From the NCBI GenBank assembly GCA_040768845.1, contig JAXGME010000003.1:124001-188000 (forward strand): 64,000 nt of DNA. The letters are read 5' to 3'. The notes below the pieces were generated by a model that saw nothing but the letters and a program-made list of their open reading frames with translations, did no database searches and was not told the origin of the DNA. Numbering within the stretch: the first letter of the stretch is position 1; each line of letters opens with the position of its first letter. Both the position numbers and the translations under genes were made by a program. Positions 33,450 to 42,329 of this stretch are shown piece by piece. The stretch is from JAEZHK01 sp040768845 (lineage in GTDB: Bacteria > Bacillota > Clostridia > Christensenellales > Aristaeellaceae).

Positions 33450-34684
33450 CGGCTCAGCAGCACGCGATGGTAACGCTTCTTGCCGCGCCGCAGGATCAGC
33501 CCGGCTTCGAGCTGCTCGAGGGTGGCGCGCCGGTCCACATCGGTCACCTTTTCGTCGCCCAGGTACAGCCCGCCGCCCTCGATGGCCTTGCGGGCCTCGC
33601 CCTTGGACTTTGTGAGCCCCGTCAGCGCGCACAGCGCCACCAGCCGCGAGTCCTCGCTGAACTGCGCCGGGGTGATGCGGGTGGTGGGGATATCGTCGAG
33701 GGCGCCGCCGCCGCCAAAGAGCGCCTCCGCCGCGCCGCGGGCCTTTTCGGCCTCCGCCTCGCCGTGGATGAGCTTTGTGACCTCAAAGGCCAGCACGCGC
33801 TTGGCCTGGTTGATGCCGGAGCCCTCGAGGGCGGCAAGGCGCCGGACCTCGTCCATCGGCAGGAACGTGAGCAGCGAAAGACATTTTTCCACGTCCTGGT
33901 CGTCCACGTTGCGGAAGTACTGGTAGAAGTCGTAGGGGCTGGTGCGGCTGGGGTCCAGCCACAGCGCGCCCTTTTCGGTCTTGCCCATCTTGCGGCCGTC
34001 GTGGGTGAGCAGGAGCTTGAACGTCAGCGCGAAGGCGCTCCTGCCCTCCTTGCGGCGGATCAGGTCCGCGCCGGAGAGCATGTTGCTCCACTGGTCGTCG
34101 CCGCCGGTCTGCAACACGCAGTTGTGGCGGTGGAAGAGCTCGAGGAAGTCGTAGCTCTGCATCAGCATGTAGTTGAACTCGAGGAAGGTCAGCCCCTTTT
34201 CCAGGCGCTGCCGGTAGCACTCGGCGGTCAGCATGCGGTTGACCGAAAACAGCGCGCCCACATCCCGGAGGAAGTCCACATACTTCAGGGAGCGCAGCCA
34301 GTCGGCGTTGTCGGTCATGATGGCGCGGTTGGGCGCGTCGGTTTCAAAGTCGAGAAAGCGCGCCATCTGCGCCTTGACCGCCTGGACGTTGCGGTCGATA
34401 TCCTCCACGGTCAGCATCCTGCGCATGTCGGTCTTGCCGGAAGGGTCGCCCACCATGGCGGTGCCGCCGCCCATCAGCGCGATGGGGCGGTGTCCGGCCT
34501 TCTGCAGATGGCTCATGGCCATGATGGGGATGTAGTGGCCGATGTGCAGGCTGTCGGCGGTGGGGTCAAAGCCGGTGTAGAAGGTGACGACCTCGCCCGA
34601 TTCAAACAGCTTTTCCAGCTCGTCCTCAAAGGTGACCTGGGCGACAAAGCCGCGCTCGCGCAGGATGTCCAGGGCTGATTTCAT
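33446..34684 (-). CDS. tyrS: Tyrosyl-tRNA synthetase
   Basis: A 412-residue class I synthetase charging tRNA-Tyr. The HIGH motif is at 46-50 (LHIGH), the KMSKS motif appears as KMGKT at 232-236, and a C-terminal S4 RNA-binding domain starts around 345. The specificity pocket is visible in FYTGFDPTADSLH and LQTGGDDQWSN. The ATGA overlap with the upstream aminotransferase gene and the tyrosine-specific T-box leader (35911-36157) indicate control by uncharged tRNA-Tyr. Confidence 0.97.
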   Translation of the reverse strand: MKSALDILRERGFVAQVTFEDELEKLFESGEVVTFYTGFDPTADSLHIGHYIPIMAMSHLQKAGHRPIALMGGGTAMVGDPSGKTDMRRMLTVEDIDRNVQAVKAQMARFLDFETDAPNRAIMTDNADWLRSLKYVDFLRDVGALFSVNRMLTAECYRQRLEKGLTFLEFNYMLMQSYDFLELFHRHNCVLQTGGDDQWSNMLSGADLIRRKEGRSAFALTFKLLLTHDGRKMGKTEKGALWLDPSRTSPYDFYQYFRNVDDQDVEKCLSLLTFLPMDEVRRLAALEGSGINQAKRVLAFEVTKLIHGEAEAEKARGAAEALFGGGGALDDIPTTRITPAQFSEDSRLVALCALTGLTKSKGEARKAIEGGGLYLGDEKVTDVDRRATLEQLEAGLILRRGKKRYHRVLLSR

Positions 34685-35889
34685 TTGGAACCCTCCGTTT
34701 TTTCAAGCGTCCTGAGAATGATGGCGTTGAGGCGGGCCATGCCCTCCGCCACGTCCGTGAACCTGCCGTTGGAGAAGTTCAGGCGCATGGTGTTCAGGCG
34801 GCCGCCGTCAAAGTAAAAGTGGGTGCCGGGCACGTAGGCGACATTTTCGGCCACCGCTTCTTTCAGCATGGCCAATGCGTCCACGCCTTCGGGCAGGGCG
34901 GCCCAGACGAACAGGCCGCCCTCGGGCTGCGTGTGGGCGACGGAGGGGGGAAGCTCGTCCAGCCTTTCCAGCATCACGCGAAGCCGCGCGCCGTAGTCGG
35001 CCGAAATGCGCGCCAGATGGCCGTCCATCCGTCCGCTGCGCAGGTACGCGTCCACGATGGCCTGGTTGATCAGCGGCGAATGCACGTCGGTGGCCTGCTT
35101 GCCGATGATCATCTTCTTCAGCAGCGCCTCGTTGTCCACCGCCGCGTAGCCCACCCGGAGCCCCGGCGCGATGGTCTTGGAGAAGCTGCCCAGGTACACC
35201 ACCCAGCCTTCGGAATCAAAGGATTTGATGGCGGGCAGCGGCTCGCCGGAAAAGCGCACGTCGCGGTAGGGGTCGTCCTCGATCAGCACCACGCCGTAGC
35301 GCGCGGCCAGGCGCGCCAGCTTTTCCCGGCGATCCCGCGCCAGCGTGCGGCCGGTGGGGTTTTGGAAGGTGGGGATGACGTACATCAGCTTTGGGTGGTG
35401 CCGGCGGATCGCCTCCTCGGCGGCGTCCACGATCACGCCGCCCTCGTCGGTTTCGAGGGCGTGCAGATCCGCCCGGTAGGTGCGCAGCGTGTGCAGCGCG
35501 CCGAGAAACGTGGGGGACTCCACCAGCACCGCATCGCCCGGGTTGAGCAGCGCCTTGCAGATCAGATCCATCGCCTGCTGCGAGCCCTGGGTGGGCAGGA
35601 TGTGGGAAGGATCGGTCCGGACGCCCGCCCGCGCGGAGAAGGCTGCGATGCTCTCCCGCAGCGGCGCAAAGCCCTCCGTGGCGCCGTACTGGAGCAGCGT
35701 CCAGCCGTTTTTCTCCAGCACCTCCCGCGCCATTTCGGAGATCACCTCCGGCTCCAGCGCGCTGGCGGCGGGGTTGCCGCCCGCAAAGGAGATCATGCCG
35801 GGCCTGGCCAGCAGGTGAAAGATTTCGCGAATGGCGCTGCCACTGATGTCGCGCATCTGCCCGGCCAGCATATCCTGGGTAAACTTCAT
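34681..35889 (-). CDS. Class I PLP aminotransferase (2-aminoadipate/aromatic type)
   Basis: A 402-residue fold-type I aminotransferase with TQGSQQAMDL, PTFQNPTGRT, IEDDPYRDVRF and the Schiff-base lysine in GSFSKTIAPGLRVG. It resembles LysN/aromatic aminotransferases. As the first gene under a tyrosine T-box, upstream of tyrS, its substrate is plausibly an aromatic amino acid (last step of tyrosine synthesis from 4-hydroxyphenylpyruvate). That specificity is inferred from context only. Confidence 0.9.
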   Translation of the reverse strand: MKFTQDMLAGQMRDISGSAIREIFHLLARPGMISFAGGNPAASALEPEVISEMAREVLEKNGWTLLQYGATEGFAPLRESIAAFSARAGVRTDPSHILPTQGSQQAMDLICKALLNPGDAVLVESPTFLGALHTLRTYRADLHALETDEGGVIVDAAEEAIRRHHPKLMYVIPTFQNPTGRTLARDRREKLARLAARYGVVLIEDDPYRDVRFSGEPLPAIKSFDSEGWVVYLGSFSKTIAPGLRVGYAAVDNEALLKKMIIGKQATDVHSPLINQAIVDAYLRSGRMDGHLARISADYGARLRVMLERLDELPPSVAHTQPEGGLFVWAALPEGVDALAMLKEAVAENVAYVPGTHFYFDGGRLNTMRLNFSNGRFTDVAEGMARLNAIILRTLEKTEGSK

Positions 35890-35910
35890 GAACTTCCCCT
35901 CCCTGATATC

Positions 35911-36157
35911 GAAAAACCGCCCGCCCCGTACGGGGAAGGCGGCGTTGCCGCGGTACCACTTCCGTTCGCCGCCCAGGGGCGGCCTCGAAGCGCTGTCACG
36001 GTCGCTGGCCGTAGCGGACTATCGGACCCCGGCCCGCCGGGAGGGTTCGCCCGCTCCGCTCCGGGATGTATTCCGCCCGATTCGCGCGCCCTCTCGCACC
36101 GGCCGAGGGCTCTCTGAAGCGTGACTTCGCGCGTACTGGTTCCCATCCTCGCGTTTC
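35911..36157 (-). promoter_or_regulatory. Tyrosine T-box riboswitch
   Basis: Read on the minus strand, the leader has a Stem I with AGAGAG (followed by GGTG in the apical loop) and a specifier loop GGAATACATCCCGGAGC whose codon is TAC (complement of 36068-36070), tyrosine. The T-box bulge is GTGGTACCGCGG (35948-35961). An intrinsic terminator, CCGCC...GGCGG followed by TTTTT, lies at 35911-35942. T-boxes read uncharged tRNA and antiterminate. The specifier agrees with tyrS in the operon. Confidence 0.95.
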
Positions 36158-36162
36158 ATTTT

Positions 36163-36191
36163 ACTATACCATTCTCGTCCGGTTTTGTCAA
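36163..36191 (-). promoter_or_regulatory. Promoter of the T-box operon
   Basis: TTGACA (36186-36191), 17 bp, TATAGT (36163-36168) on the minus strand, directly ahead of the T-box leader. Confidence 0.88.
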
Positions 36192-36209
36192 CCGGTGCGT
36201 TTCACCCGG

Positions 36210-37928
36210 TCAGGGGGTTCGCTGGAGCACCGCAAAGGCGCTGTCCGCGGGCCAGACGCGCACGGACTGTTTCACTTTCGCGCGCTTCAGCGCCGCGTTG
36301 GCCGCCACGCGGGTCCGGACGTACCGGTAGAGCTCGCTCAGCGTGACGATGCGGTTGCCGTTGGCGTCGGCCTGCAGCTTTCCCGCCTCCCAGTTGGCCG
36401 CGCGGACGCCGCCGCCGGTCGTCAGGTGGAAGGTGAAGAGCGACGCGCCGTGGAAGCTGTCGGCGGGGATGATGTAGGAGGACTCCTCCGAGGAGCAGGC
36501 CGTCAGCACCATGTACCGGCCCTTGGCGGCGGGCGAATCCGCCAGCGAGGTCTTGGCGGCGAGTCCGCCGTCGGTGCCCTTTGAAAATGCGGATATCACG
36601 CGGCTGGTAACGGCGGCGGGATCGACGCGGCCGCGGCTGCCGCCCGCAGATTTGGAACGGATATACCAGCCGGAGTAGCAGCTGTCCAGCATGACCACCA
36701 CCGTGCCGGGGAGCTTGTCCAGGTAGCGGCGCACTTCGTCCACCGATACGGTGCCGCCGTCCACGCCCACCAGCGCGCCGGGATCGTCCTCGCTGCCGTG
36801 GCCGGAATAGTAGAAGTAGGTCACGTCGTCCGCGTCCACGCCCCAGGAGGCCATTTTGCGCAGCTCCTTGCGCAGGTTTTCCGCGGTCAGGTTTTCCTTC
36901 AGCGTCACGTCCACGCGCTTGCCGCCGCCAAAATCGCTGTTGAGCAGCATGCTGTTGACCAGGCTCGCGTCCACATGGGGCCCCTCCAGCCTGCCGCCCA
37001 TCGCCTCGACATAGGTCTCCTGGCCCACGACCAGCGCCCGGAAGGTGGTGGTGAAGTAGCCCACGCTGACAAGGCACCGGGCGCGGATGGAGCCCGATCG
37101 GGTCTTGGCGGTGATGGTGGCCCGGCCGTACTTCCGGCCGGTCACGACGCCGCCGGAAACGGACGCGACGGAGGGGTTGCTGCTGGCCCACGTCACCCGC
37201 GAATCGGTGGCGTCGGCGGGGGAAACGGTGGCCGTCAGAGCCGCCGTGGCGCCGAGGTTGATCTCAAGGGACGGCTGGTCAAGGGTCAGCGCCGTGGGCA
37301 CCACGGGCTTGACCACCACGGTGGCGTAGGCCTTTTTCTGGGTGCCGTCGGCGGCGCGGCAGCGGATGGTGGCGGTGCCGGCCTTCAGTGGCGTGACGTA
37401 GCCGGTCTCCGGGTCCACCGAGGCCACGGTGGGGCGCGAGCTGGACCAGGTGACGGCGGGGTTGTCCGCGTTTGAAGGCGTGGTCTTTGAAACAAACTGG
37501 TACCCGTCGCGGCCCGCCAGCAGCGTCACCTTTTTGCGGCTCAGCGTCAGTGAGCGCACGGGCAGCCGCTTGACGGTAACGCGGCAGCGGGCCGTGACGC
37601 CGCCCGCGGTGGCGCGGATGGTGGCGGTGCCCTTTCGGAGGGCGGTCAGCCGGCCCTCGGCGTCCACTTTCACCACGGTGGGCGCGCTGCTCTGCCACAG
37701 TACGGCGGGCGTCTCGTCGCCCTCCGGCGCCTTGACCGAGGCGGTCAGCATCTGGCTGTCGTTCCACCCGGGCACCAGCCCCAGCGTGACCGAGGCGCGC
37801 AGCGTCACGCGCACCCTTTCGGCGGCCAGCGCGGGAGGGGCCTGGAGCGGAACCAGCGTCAGAATCAGCGCCAGAACCAGCGCGGTCAGCTTTGCGGGCG
37901 CCAAACGCCCGGGGGCGAATCCATTCAT
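36210..37928 (-). CDS. Secreted BIG2-domain caspase-like protease (orthocaspase)
   Basis: A 572-residue protein with a signal peptide (residues 1-35, cleavage near ALAA). Three bacterial Ig-like (BIG2) domains follow at ~38-120, 123-207 and 211-290, each with the T-W-S-S-x-P-T-V and G-x-A-T-I pattern. A C-terminal peptidase C14 (caspase-fold) domain begins near 294. The catalytic dyad is visible as H377 in YYSGHG and C417 in MLDSCYSG. A later STREEL-like EESSY segment and an EF-hand-like DANGNRIVT stretch (residues ~527-540) may bind calcium. Export suggests it acts outside the cell or at the envelope; target and trigger are unknown. The ribosome site AGGAAG precedes ATG 37928. Confidence 0.9.
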   Translation of the reverse strand: MNGFAPGRLAPAKLTALVLALILTLVPLQAPPALAAERVRVTLRASVTLGLVPGWNDSQMLTASVKAPEGDETPAVLWQSSAPTVVKVDAEGRLTALRKGTATIRATAGGVTARCRVTVKRLPVRSLTLSRKKVTLLAGRDGYQFVSKTTPSNADNPAVTWSSSRPTVASVDPETGYVTPLKAGTATIRCRAADGTQKKAYATVVVKPVVPTALTLDQPSLEINLGATAALTATVSPADATDSRVTWASSNPSVASVSGGVVTGRKYGRATITAKTRSGSIRARCLVSVGYFTTTFRALVVGQETYVEAMGGRLEGPHVDASLVNSMLLNSDFGGGKRVDVTLKENLTAENLRKELRKMASWGVDADDVTYFYYSGHGSEDDPGALVGVDGGTVSVDEVRRYLDKLPGTVVVMLDSCYSGWYIRSKSAGGSRGRVDPAAVTSRVISAFSKGTDGGLAAKTSLADSPAAKGRYMVLTACSSEESSYIIPADSFHGASLFTFHLTTGGGVRAANWEAGKLQADANGNRIVTLSELYRYVRTRVAANAALKRAKVKQSVRVWPADSAFAVLQRTP

Positions 37929-37948
37929 CGTACAGGCTTCCTTTGCGC

Positions 37949-39403
37949 TTACTGCCCGACCGAGTAGTTGGGGGCTTCTTTTGTGATGGAGATGTCGTGG
38001 GGATGGCTCTCGATGAGGCCGGCGCTGGTGATGCGGATGAACTCCGCCTCGGTGCGCAGCGCCCGGATGCTGGGGGTGCCGCAGTAGCCCATGCCGCTGC
38101 GCAGGCCGCCCATCAGCTGGAACACCGTTTCCGACAGCATGCCCTTGTAGGGCACGCGGCCCTCGACGCCTTCGGGCACCAGCTTCTTGGCGTCCTCCTG
38201 GAAGTAGCGGTCCTTGCTGCCCTCGGCCATGGCGCCCAGTGAGCCCATGCCGCGGTACACCTTGTAGGAGCGGCCCTGGTAGATTTCGATGGCGCCCGGG
38301 CTCTCGTCGGTGCCGGCAAAGAGGCTTCCGATCATGACCGCGGAGGCGCCGGCGGCGATGGCCTTGGTCACGTCGCCGGAGTACTTGATGCCGCCGTCGG
38401 CGATGATGACCTTGCCCAGCGCGTCCGCCGCCTCGGCGCAGTCGGAGATGGCGGTGATCTGCGGTACGCCGATGCCGGCCACCACGCGGGTGGTGCAGAT
38501 GGAACCGGGGCCGATGCCCACCTTGACCACGTCCGCGCCGGCGCGGATCAGATCCCGCGTGGCGGCGGCGGTGGCCACGTTGCCCGCGATCAGCCGCAGG
38601 TCGGGGTAGAGCGAACGGATGCGCTCCACCATTTCAAGCACCCCGGCCGAATGGCCGTGGGCGGTATCGAGGGCAATGGCGTCCACGTGGGCGCCCGCCA
38701 GCGCCTTCACGCGCTCCAGCGTATCGTGGGCCACGCCCACCGCCGCCGCGCACAGAAGCCGCCCGTCCTTGTCCTTGGCGGAGAAGGGGTACTTGACCGC
38801 CTTCTGGATGTCCTTGATGGTGATCAGCCCCCGGAGGTTGCCCTCGGCGTCCACCAGCGGCAGCTTTTCCACCTTGTGGCGGGCCAGGATCCGCTTGGCT
38901 TCCTCAAGGGTCGTGCCCACCGGGGCGGTGATGAGGTTCTTGCTGGTCATGTAGGTGGAAACCGGCACGTCAAACTCGGTGACAAAGCGCAGGTCGCGGT
39001 TGGTCAAAATGCCCACGAGCTTGCCGTCCTGGGTGATGGGCACGCCGGAGATGCGGTAGCGCTCCATCAGCTTCAGCGCGTCGCTGGTCAGGTCGTCCGG
39101 GTGCAAAAAGAACGGATCGTTGATGACGCCGTTCTCGCTTCGCTTGACCTTGTCCACCTGCATGGCCTGCTCCTGAATGGACATGTTCTTGTGAATCACG
39201 CCCATCCCGCCCTCGCGGGCCATGGCGATGGCCAGGCGCGCGTCGGTGACGGTGTCCATCGCGGCGGACAAAAGCGGAATGTTGAGATTCAGATCTTCGC
39301 ACAGAGAAACCGACAGATCCACATCCTTGGGCAGCACGCCGCTGCGCCGCGGCACCAGCAGCACGTCGTCAAAGGTCAGCCCTTCCCGGATTGTTCCCAG
39401 CAT
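37949..39403 (-). CDS. guaB: IMP dehydrogenase
   Basis: A 484-residue enzyme oxidising IMP to XMP, the committed step of GMP synthesis. Barrel start FDDVLLVPRRS, tandem CBS domains at ~93-205 (GVPITQDGKLVGILT, LPLVDAEGNLRGLIT), and catalytic Cys303 in GPGSICTTR. The flap region GSLGAMAEGSKDRYF is complete. It has its own promoter (39435-39464) and GGAGG site, and is 20 bp upstream of the BIG2-caspase gene on the same strand, so both may share transcripts. Confidence 0.97.
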   Translation of the reverse strand: MLGTIREGLTFDDVLLVPRRSGVLPKDVDLSVSLCEDLNLNIPLLSAAMDTVTDARLAIAMAREGGMGVIHKNMSIQEQAMQVDKVKRSENGVINDPFFLHPDDLTSDALKLMERYRISGVPITQDGKLVGILTNRDLRFVTEFDVPVSTYMTSKNLITAPVGTTLEEAKRILARHKVEKLPLVDAEGNLRGLITIKDIQKAVKYPFSAKDKDGRLLCAAAVGVAHDTLERVKALAGAHVDAIALDTAHGHSAGVLEMVERIRSLYPDLRLIAGNVATAAATRDLIRAGADVVKVGIGPGSICTTRVVAGIGVPQITAISDCAEAADALGKVIIADGGIKYSGDVTKAIAAGASAVMIGSLFAGTDESPGAIEIYQGRSYKVYRGMGSLGAMAEGSKDRYFQEDAKKLVPEGVEGRVPYKGMLSETVFQLMGGLRSGMGYCGTPSIRALRTEAEFIRITSAGLIESHPHDISITKEAPNYSVGQ

Positions 39404-39434
39404 GGCGGGTCCTCCAATTTTCTATATTTCGGCA

Positions 39435-39464
39435 AGTATATCAAGCGCGCGCGGCGTTTGTCAA
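39435..39464 (-). promoter_or_regulatory. Promoter of guaB
   Basis: TTGACA (39459-39464), 18 bp, TATACT (39435-39440) on the minus strand. The -35 box touches the end of the upstream gene. Confidence 0.75.
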
Positions 39465-40246
39465 CCAGCGTTTGTTGAAGAAATTGCACCGGTTTCGGCG
39501 GCGGCCGGGCGCGCCGTGGGGGACACGGTGGCGCGCGGCTCCATCAGCACCGTCAGGAGCCAGAACAATAGCGCGCACAATAGCGCCCCAGCGATGAGAA
39601 ACGCCATCCCCACCACATGGCTCGCGCTTTTCTTTCGGCCGGCCTGCCCCTGGGCATCGCGCTCAAAGGCGCGCAGCACCTGCCCGCAGGCGGGCGCGTC
39701 GGGACAGGGGGTTGACAGCAGCTTTTCGCTGAGGCGCTCGAGCCGCGCCTCCATCTCGCGCCGCCCGAGGCGCGTCGCCCGGGTGAGCCGCGAAAGAAGC
39801 CTCCGCTGGGCCTCCCGCACGGCGGGAGGGCTCATCGAGAGCGCCTGGGCCGTCTGGGACACCTTCATCGCGCAGCCGTAGAGCATCAGCATCAGCCGCT
39901 GGGTGCGGGGCGATTCCCGCTCCACGCGGGCGAAGAGCGCCGCCTCCTCCGGCGTCAGGTCCGGCCCGGAGGGGAGGGCCCAGTCCAGCTCGTAGCCGCC
40001 GACAGCGCGGATGCGCTTCAGCTCCGTCAGCGCCACGGCCCGCAGCGCGTAGGCAATGCCCTCGTGAAAGCTCATCCGCTCGTGCCACTCGCCGCGGCGC
40101 AAATACGCCGCCAGCAGCGCGCTGCGCAGCACGTATTCCGCCAGTTCAAGGTTGCCGGTCAGCACGTAGGCGCACTGGAACAACTCGTCATAGGCGGGGC
40201 GGACCCGCTCGATGAAGCCGTGGGGGTCGTCGATGGAGGGCTTCAT
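39461..40246 (-). CDS. Sigma-factor-like protein with C-terminal membrane helix
   Basis: A 261-residue protein. Residues ~12-60 resemble sigma region 2 (YDELFQCAYVLTGNLELAEYVL). Residues ~115-160 form a region-4-like helix-turn-helix (MKVSQTAQALSMSPPAVREAQRRLLSRL, motifs SQTAQALSMSPPAV). A basic linker follows, then a single membrane helix (~215-237) and a short outer tail. ATG 40246 overlaps the kinase stop as ATGA. A membrane-tethered ECF-like sigma or a degenerate derivative is possible. There is no identifiable anti-sigma gene, and function is unknown. Confidence 0.65.
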   Translation of the reverse strand: MKPSIDDPHGFIERVRPAYDELFQCAYVLTGNLELAEYVLRSALLAAYLRRGEWHERMSFHEGIAYALRAVALTELKRIRAVGGYELDWALPSGPDLTPEEAALFARVERESPRTQRLMLMLYGCAMKVSQTAQALSMSPPAVREAQRRLLSRLTRATRLGRREMEARLERLSEKLLSTPCPDAPACGQVLRAFERDAQGQAGRKKSASHVVGMAFLIAGALLCALLFWLLTVLMEPRATVSPTARPAAAETGAISSTNAG

Positions 40247-41766
40247 TGCGGCCATTCTCCCGCGATGCCGTCAAAGACGGGTTTCATCCGGTCGTAGATG
40301 CCGCTGAAGATGGCGTACACCTTTTTGTACTTGTCGGCCCAGGCGGGGTTGACCGCGTGCTGCGACCGGGTGCGCACGATGCCCGCCGCCTCCGCGTAGT
40401 CTTTGAAGATGCCGATGCCCACGCCCGCCGTCATCGCCGCGCCCAGGCTGGTGCCCTCGCCCGGCGCGTAGTGGACGCTGGTGGGCACGCCGAAGACGCT
40501 GGCGAAGATGTCCGGCCACAGGCCGCTGCGCGCGCCGCCGCCGGTGAGGATGATGGAGTCAATGGGCGCGCCGTTTTCCGCCATGATGCGGGCCACGGTG
40601 TTGAGCGACAGCGCCACCCCCTCATAGATGGCCCGGGCCACGTGGCGCTGGTCGTGGTAGAGCGAAAAGCCCACCAGGCAGCCCTTGGAGTTGGGGTCCC
40701 AGTAGGGGGTGCGCTCGCCCATGAGGGTGTTGAGGAACATCACGCCCTCCGCGCCCGGATCAATCTGGCGAGCCATGTTCTCAATGCGGGAATAGTCCGC
40801 GCCGGTCAGTTTGCGCCCGTCGGAGAGCAGGTTGCCCACCGCCCAGTCGTAGGCGGAGGCGGCGGTCTGCACCACGCCCAGCGAGTGGTTGATCTCGCCG
40901 TCCATGTCCAGATAGTTGAAGATGCGCTGCCGGCCGTCCAGCAGCGGTTCCGGCGTCAGCTGGGACACCCAGGCGCTGGAGCCGATGCAGCAGTAGCCCG
41001 CGCCCGGCTTGAAAAGCCCCGCGCCGCGGCCGGCGCAGGCGCCGTCGCCGCCGCCCATGGAAACCGGCGTCCCGGGCAGAAGGCCCGTCAGGCGCGCCAT
41101 CTCGCGGGTGACGCGGCCGGAAACGTCCGAGCCCTTCAGCACCTGGGGCATCCGGGCGGGGTCAAGGCCCAGATCGGTGAGAAGCTCGGAGGCCCAGGCC
41201 TTCTTCTTGAGGTCCAGCGCAATGGTCAGCGACGCGTCGGAATAGTCGGTGAAGCCCACGCGCCCCGTGAGCCGCGCGTAAAGATAGTCCTTGGTGTTCA
41301 GCCACCAGCGGGTGCGCCGGTAGACGTCCGGCAGGTGCTTGCGCACCCACAGGATCTTGGGCAGCGTGAAGTGGTGGTCCAGCCGGTTGCCGGTCATGCG
41401 GTAAAAATCTTCCCGGGAGATCACCTTTTCGATGGCCTGGGCCTCCCGCCAGGCGCGGGAGTCCGAGTGGATGATGTTGGGGTAGAGGGCGCGGCCGTTC
41501 TCGGCGACGGCGATGCAGCCATTCATCGTGCCGGAAAGGCCCACGCAGGCAATGTCCTGGGGGCTGACCTGGGAGAGCAGCTCCCGAACGCCGTCGATGA
41601 TGGACTGGAGCAGCACCTCCGGGTCCTGTTCGGACCAGTTGGGCTTGGGGTACGCGGTGCCGTACTCTTTTTTCACCACGCACAGCGCCGCGCCCTTGGG
41701 GTCAAACACCGAACACTTGCTGCCGGTCGTGCCCGCGTCACAGGTGAGGATCAGATTTTTCGCCAT
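40243..41766 (-). CDS. FGGY-family carbohydrate kinase (xylulokinase-like)
   Basis: A 507-residue sugar kinase of the FGGY family with DAGTTGSKCSVFD at the N-terminal phosphate loop, GLSGTMNG, the catalytic Asp in GGGDGACAGRGAG, and LTGGGARSGLWPDIFA near the C-terminus. It phosphorylates a pentose, pentulose or polyol; sequence motifs favour xylulokinase-type, but no sugar genes lie nearby to confirm it. It is coupled to the sigma-like gene downstream and follows a small membrane protein gene. Confidence 0.9.
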   Translation of the reverse strand: MAKNLILTCDAGTTGSKCSVFDPKGAALCVVKKEYGTAYPKPNWSEQDPEVLLQSIIDGVRELLSQVSPQDIACVGLSGTMNGCIAVAENGRALYPNIIHSDSRAWREAQAIEKVISREDFYRMTGNRLDHHFTLPKILWVRKHLPDVYRRTRWWLNTKDYLYARLTGRVGFTDYSDASLTIALDLKKKAWASELLTDLGLDPARMPQVLKGSDVSGRVTREMARLTGLLPGTPVSMGGGDGACAGRGAGLFKPGAGYCCIGSSAWVSQLTPEPLLDGRQRIFNYLDMDGEINHSLGVVQTAASAYDWAVGNLLSDGRKLTGADYSRIENMARQIDPGAEGVMFLNTLMGERTPYWDPNSKGCLVGFSLYHDQRHVARAIYEGVALSLNTVARIMAENGAPIDSIILTGGGARSGLWPDIFASVFGVPTSVHYAPGEGTSLGAAMTAGVGIGIFKDYAEAAGIVRTRSQHAVNPAWADKYKKVYAIFSGIYDRMKPVFDGIAGEWPQ

Positions 41767-41779
41767 GTCGCGCCTCCGA

Positions 41780-42154
41780 TTATTTCTTTCTGCGGTTTTG
41801 CTTTTGAAAGCGGCGCCGGGCCTCCTCGCCGGCCGCCGCGCCCACGATCGAGACCAGCGCGGCCGTCAGCGGCATGCCCGCCGAGAGCGGCGGCATCCCC
41901 GTGATCAGCCAGTGGACCGCGGTTTGGACGACGGGCGGCAGCCAAAACGCCGCGAAGCTATTCAGGCCCCGAAAAACGGCGAAAAAAGCCGTCACCGCGC
42001 CGGAGAGCGGCACGACGCCCCACATCATCGCCCGATACGCCGCGCCGGCCGCGTCCGCGCCGGTGAGCGTCAGAACCGCCAGCGCCGTCAAAATCGAAAG
42101 AATCAGCGCCTGCCCCAGGATCAGCCACGGCCAGCGCCGCAAGGGTTTTCGCAT
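41780..42154 (-). CDS. Small membrane protein, unknown function
   Basis: A 124-residue protein with four hydrophobic segments (about residues 10-30, 40-60, 68-85, 95-110) and a basic C-terminal tail ending NRRKK. ATG 42154 is chosen for the GGAG site six bases ahead; the open frame continues four codons further to a TTG. I do not recognise a family. It is 13 bp upstream of the FGGY kinase and probably cotranscribed. Confidence 0.65.
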   Translation of the reverse strand: MRKPLRRWPWLILGQALILSILTALAVLTLTGADAAGAAYRAMMWGVVPLSGAVTAFFAVFRGLNSFAAFWLPPVVQTAVHWLITGMPPLSAGMPLTAALVSIVGAAAGEEARRRFQKQNRRKK

Positions 42155-42329
42155 CGGTCGCTCCAACGCATCAATTTTTTCTTATTATAGCATTTTCTGG
42201 CGCGCCTTATCAAGCGCGCCAGGGGCTGCGGACCGGAACTTTTCGCGGCAAAACCGCGTCAATGGAACGGAACGGGTCCGGCGCTTCCTGGGCCGGACAC
42301 AATTTGCGGTCGGGACGAGGGATATGGAT

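Noticed and set aside
41874..42329. Long N-terminal extension of the XRE regulator
   Set aside because: It runs antisense through the small membrane protein gene; a good start with a ribosome site exists at 42330.
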